Below are positions 28,405-29,956 of a stretch of 29,956 nt of DNA, one piece after another. The notes under the pieces are model-generated. The model did not search any database and had not been told where the DNA came from. It saw nothing but the letters and a program-made list of their open reading frames with translations. This DNA comes from Bacteroidota bacterium. GTDB taxonomy: Bacteria > Bacteroidota > Bacteroidia > AKYH767-A > OLB10. The translations under genes and the position numbers were made by a program. Every line of letters begins with the position of its first letter. The first letter of the stretch is position 1. The stretch covers positions 1 through 29,956 of the forward strand of contig JADKJB010000020.1 in NCBI GenBank assembly GCA_016722525.1, written 5' to 3'.

Positions 28405-29853
28405 TTTTTAGTCGGAATCCGCTTCAGCGTTTCGAGAAGATATCCCCAGTATTTTTGTACGGAGGTGATTTGCACTTTTTCGTCGGGGGAGTGAGCTCCG
28501 TAGATGTTTGGTCCGAATGAAATCATTTGCATTCCGGGGTAATTTGTACCGAGAATTCCGCACTCCAATCCTGCGTGTATGGCATCAACGTTAGCAGGTT
28601 CGTTGTAACGTTCTTTATAAAGGTCACTCATTAATTTAACAATGGGTGCATCGGGCTTTGGCTCCCATCCCGGATAGGCACCACCTAAGGTGATGGTGGC
28701 GCCCGCCAGTTCAAACACTCCGGTGATGGCTTGTGCCAGATCTGTTTTTTCGGAATTTACAGAGCTGCGGGTCAGACATTGAATAGTATAAGAACCATCC
28801 TTTACCAATACGCGCGCAACGTTATTCGATGTTTGCACCAATCCCAAAATAGCAGGTGTCATGCGGTAAATACCATTCGGACAGGCATAGATAGCCCTGA
28901 GTAATTTATTCTGAAAATCGGCATTCCAAACCTTTGCCGGAGTGCTGATTGATTCGGCAGTTACACTAAGATTAGGATCAGTAAAACTATTTTCGTTTTT
29001 AACGGTGGCATTGTAATCGCTGACAGCCTTTTTAAATGACTCTACTTTATCATCAGCAACAACTACATCTGCAACTGATTCCCGGGGAATAGCATTGCGC
29101 AAACTTCCTCCGTCAATTGATGCTATTTGAATACTAAAACTATTTGTTAATTCAAACAGTAGTCTGTTCATCAATTTATTGGCATTACCCTCCCTTGTGA
29201 ATATCAACTCCCGGAATGGCCAGTCAAGCCCTTAATGGCTATACGAAATGCGGTTTTATGCTTCGGAGCTTCCTCTGTATAGGTTCCATTGGCGGTAACA
29301 TCCACCCCTCGGCACAGCCTATAGTTAATTCATTATCTTCTTTGTATCCAGATTCAACAGTATTTTTCCATCTAATAAACCACCTTTTAACGCAAGAGCT
29401 CCTGTCATTCCGGTTTCTTCATCAATTGTAAAAAGTGCTTCAAGAGCAGGGTGAGGAATGTCATCAGATGCCAGTAAGGTCATGATGGAGGCAACACCGA
29501 TTCCATTATCCGCGCCAAGCGTTGTTCCCTTAGCTTTTACAAAGTCACCATCCACATACATAACGATGCCCTGTGTGTCGAAATCGAAATTGGTATCCGA
29601 ATTTTTCTGATGGACCATATCGGGATGACTTTGAACCACGATAGTTTCCTTATTTTCCATGCCTTTGGAAGCAGGTTTTTATTATAACATTTCCAACTTC
29701 ATCAACATATGTTTCCAGTTTAAGGCTTTCGCCGAAGGTTTTGATGAACTGAATTACCTTTTGCTCTTTTTTTGAAGGACGAGGCACTTCGTTTTAAGTC
29801 AGCAAAATGGTTCCATAGTTTTTGGGGGACAATTGTCTTACCTGGTCGCTCAC
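28401..29853 (-). pseudogene. pepD: M20C aminoacyl-histidine dipeptidase (PepD-like), several frameshifts
   Basis: PepD is a cytosolic zinc dipeptidase that hydrolyses Xaa-His and other dipeptides. Joined frames give SDQVRQLSPK near a GTG at 29851-29853, then VIQFIKTFGESLKLETYVDE. The metal-site motif is ETIVVQSHPDMVHQK, followed by GADNGIG, the catalytic pair in FTIDEETGMTGA and NELTIGCAEG. The lid region (HSGVDIHKG) and the C-terminal metal site (IHAGLECGILG ... GPNIYGAHSPDEKVQI) follow, ending PTKN. The length would be about 484 residues, normal for the family. The intact part is 28401-29207. At least four one-base breaks fall between 29190 and 29330, mostly in G or C runs, and more lie beyond 29660. 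A usually conserved gene with this pattern suggests read errors more than decay. Its TAG stop is inside the tandem repeat. Confidence 0.85.
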
Positions 29854-29956
29854 GATTAATATAGTTACAATTTATTCAGGTAAAATTAAACATAAATTAT
29901 GAATCGCTGAATATGGACTATTTGTGCAGAATTATGGAAACAGGTTCAATTTCAAT

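Noticed and set aside
1..29956. tRNA, rRNA or known riboswitch
   Set aside because: No cloverleaf-like T-loop (GTTCRANNC) with matching arms, rRNA core sequence or known riboswitch motif was noticed by eye; a covariance-model scan was not possible.

Overview
The window looks like a stretch of a Bacteroidota chromosome, probably from an uncultured environmental lineage. It is AT-rich. It has many secreted proteins with C-terminal type IX secretion (T9SS) sorting domains, promoters of the Bacteroidota TTG-N19/20-TAnnTTTG type, and no Shine-Dalgarno pattern. No rRNA, tRNA or CRISPR array was seen. Many genes are split by single-base indels, often in homopolymers and including a probable housekeeping peptidase. 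Residual sequencing error and genuine decay are therefore hard to separate, and I give each broken gene as one joined entry.

Region 1 (1-8300) is an accessory zone of single minus-strand genes separated by related repeats. It holds a window-edge secreted protein, a broken XRE/HigA-like antitoxin, a short-chain dehydrogenase with an aldo/keto reductase, a broken cupin, a SulP anion transporter with a STAS domain, and a helical protein of unknown function. Two diverged ~620-bp direct repeats (557-1190, 3820-4437) each contain the N-terminal stub of an IS1182-type transposase; a third, different stub sits at 6177-6290. A short motif (GTTTGACGTT and its relatives) recurs at gene boundaries, giving a cassette-like layout without an integrase.

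Region 2 (8460-18712) is a minus-strand block of large T9SS cargo: a 538-aa protein, an 880-aa beta-repeat/DUF7619-type protein, a ~1410-aa protein with about twelve Ig-like repeats, and a Kelch-propeller protein. The ~1410-aa and 880-aa genes are 27 bases apart and probably share a transcript; good promoters lie upstream of the ~1410-aa and 538-aa genes.

Region 3 (18735-20635) holds an IS3-type element (TIRs 19062-19085 and 20510-20533; orfA frameshifted, orfB intact with a D-D-35-E triad) inserted next to a small unknown gene.

Region 4 (20635-27330) holds broken T9SS-type genes (a paralogue of the 880-aa protein, a two-component-regulator-like propeller protein, a plus-strand propeller-like protein) and two eroded small genes. 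It also carries two copies of a conserved hairpin element whose stems covary.

Region 5 (27400-29956) holds a RAYT/IS200-type HUH transposase gene followed at once by about three tandem 97-99-bp GC-rich palindromic units. These units run into the 3' end of a PepD-type M20 dipeptidase gene on the opposite strand. The RAYT with its repeat array, and the covarying hairpin element, are the most interesting non-coding signals here.
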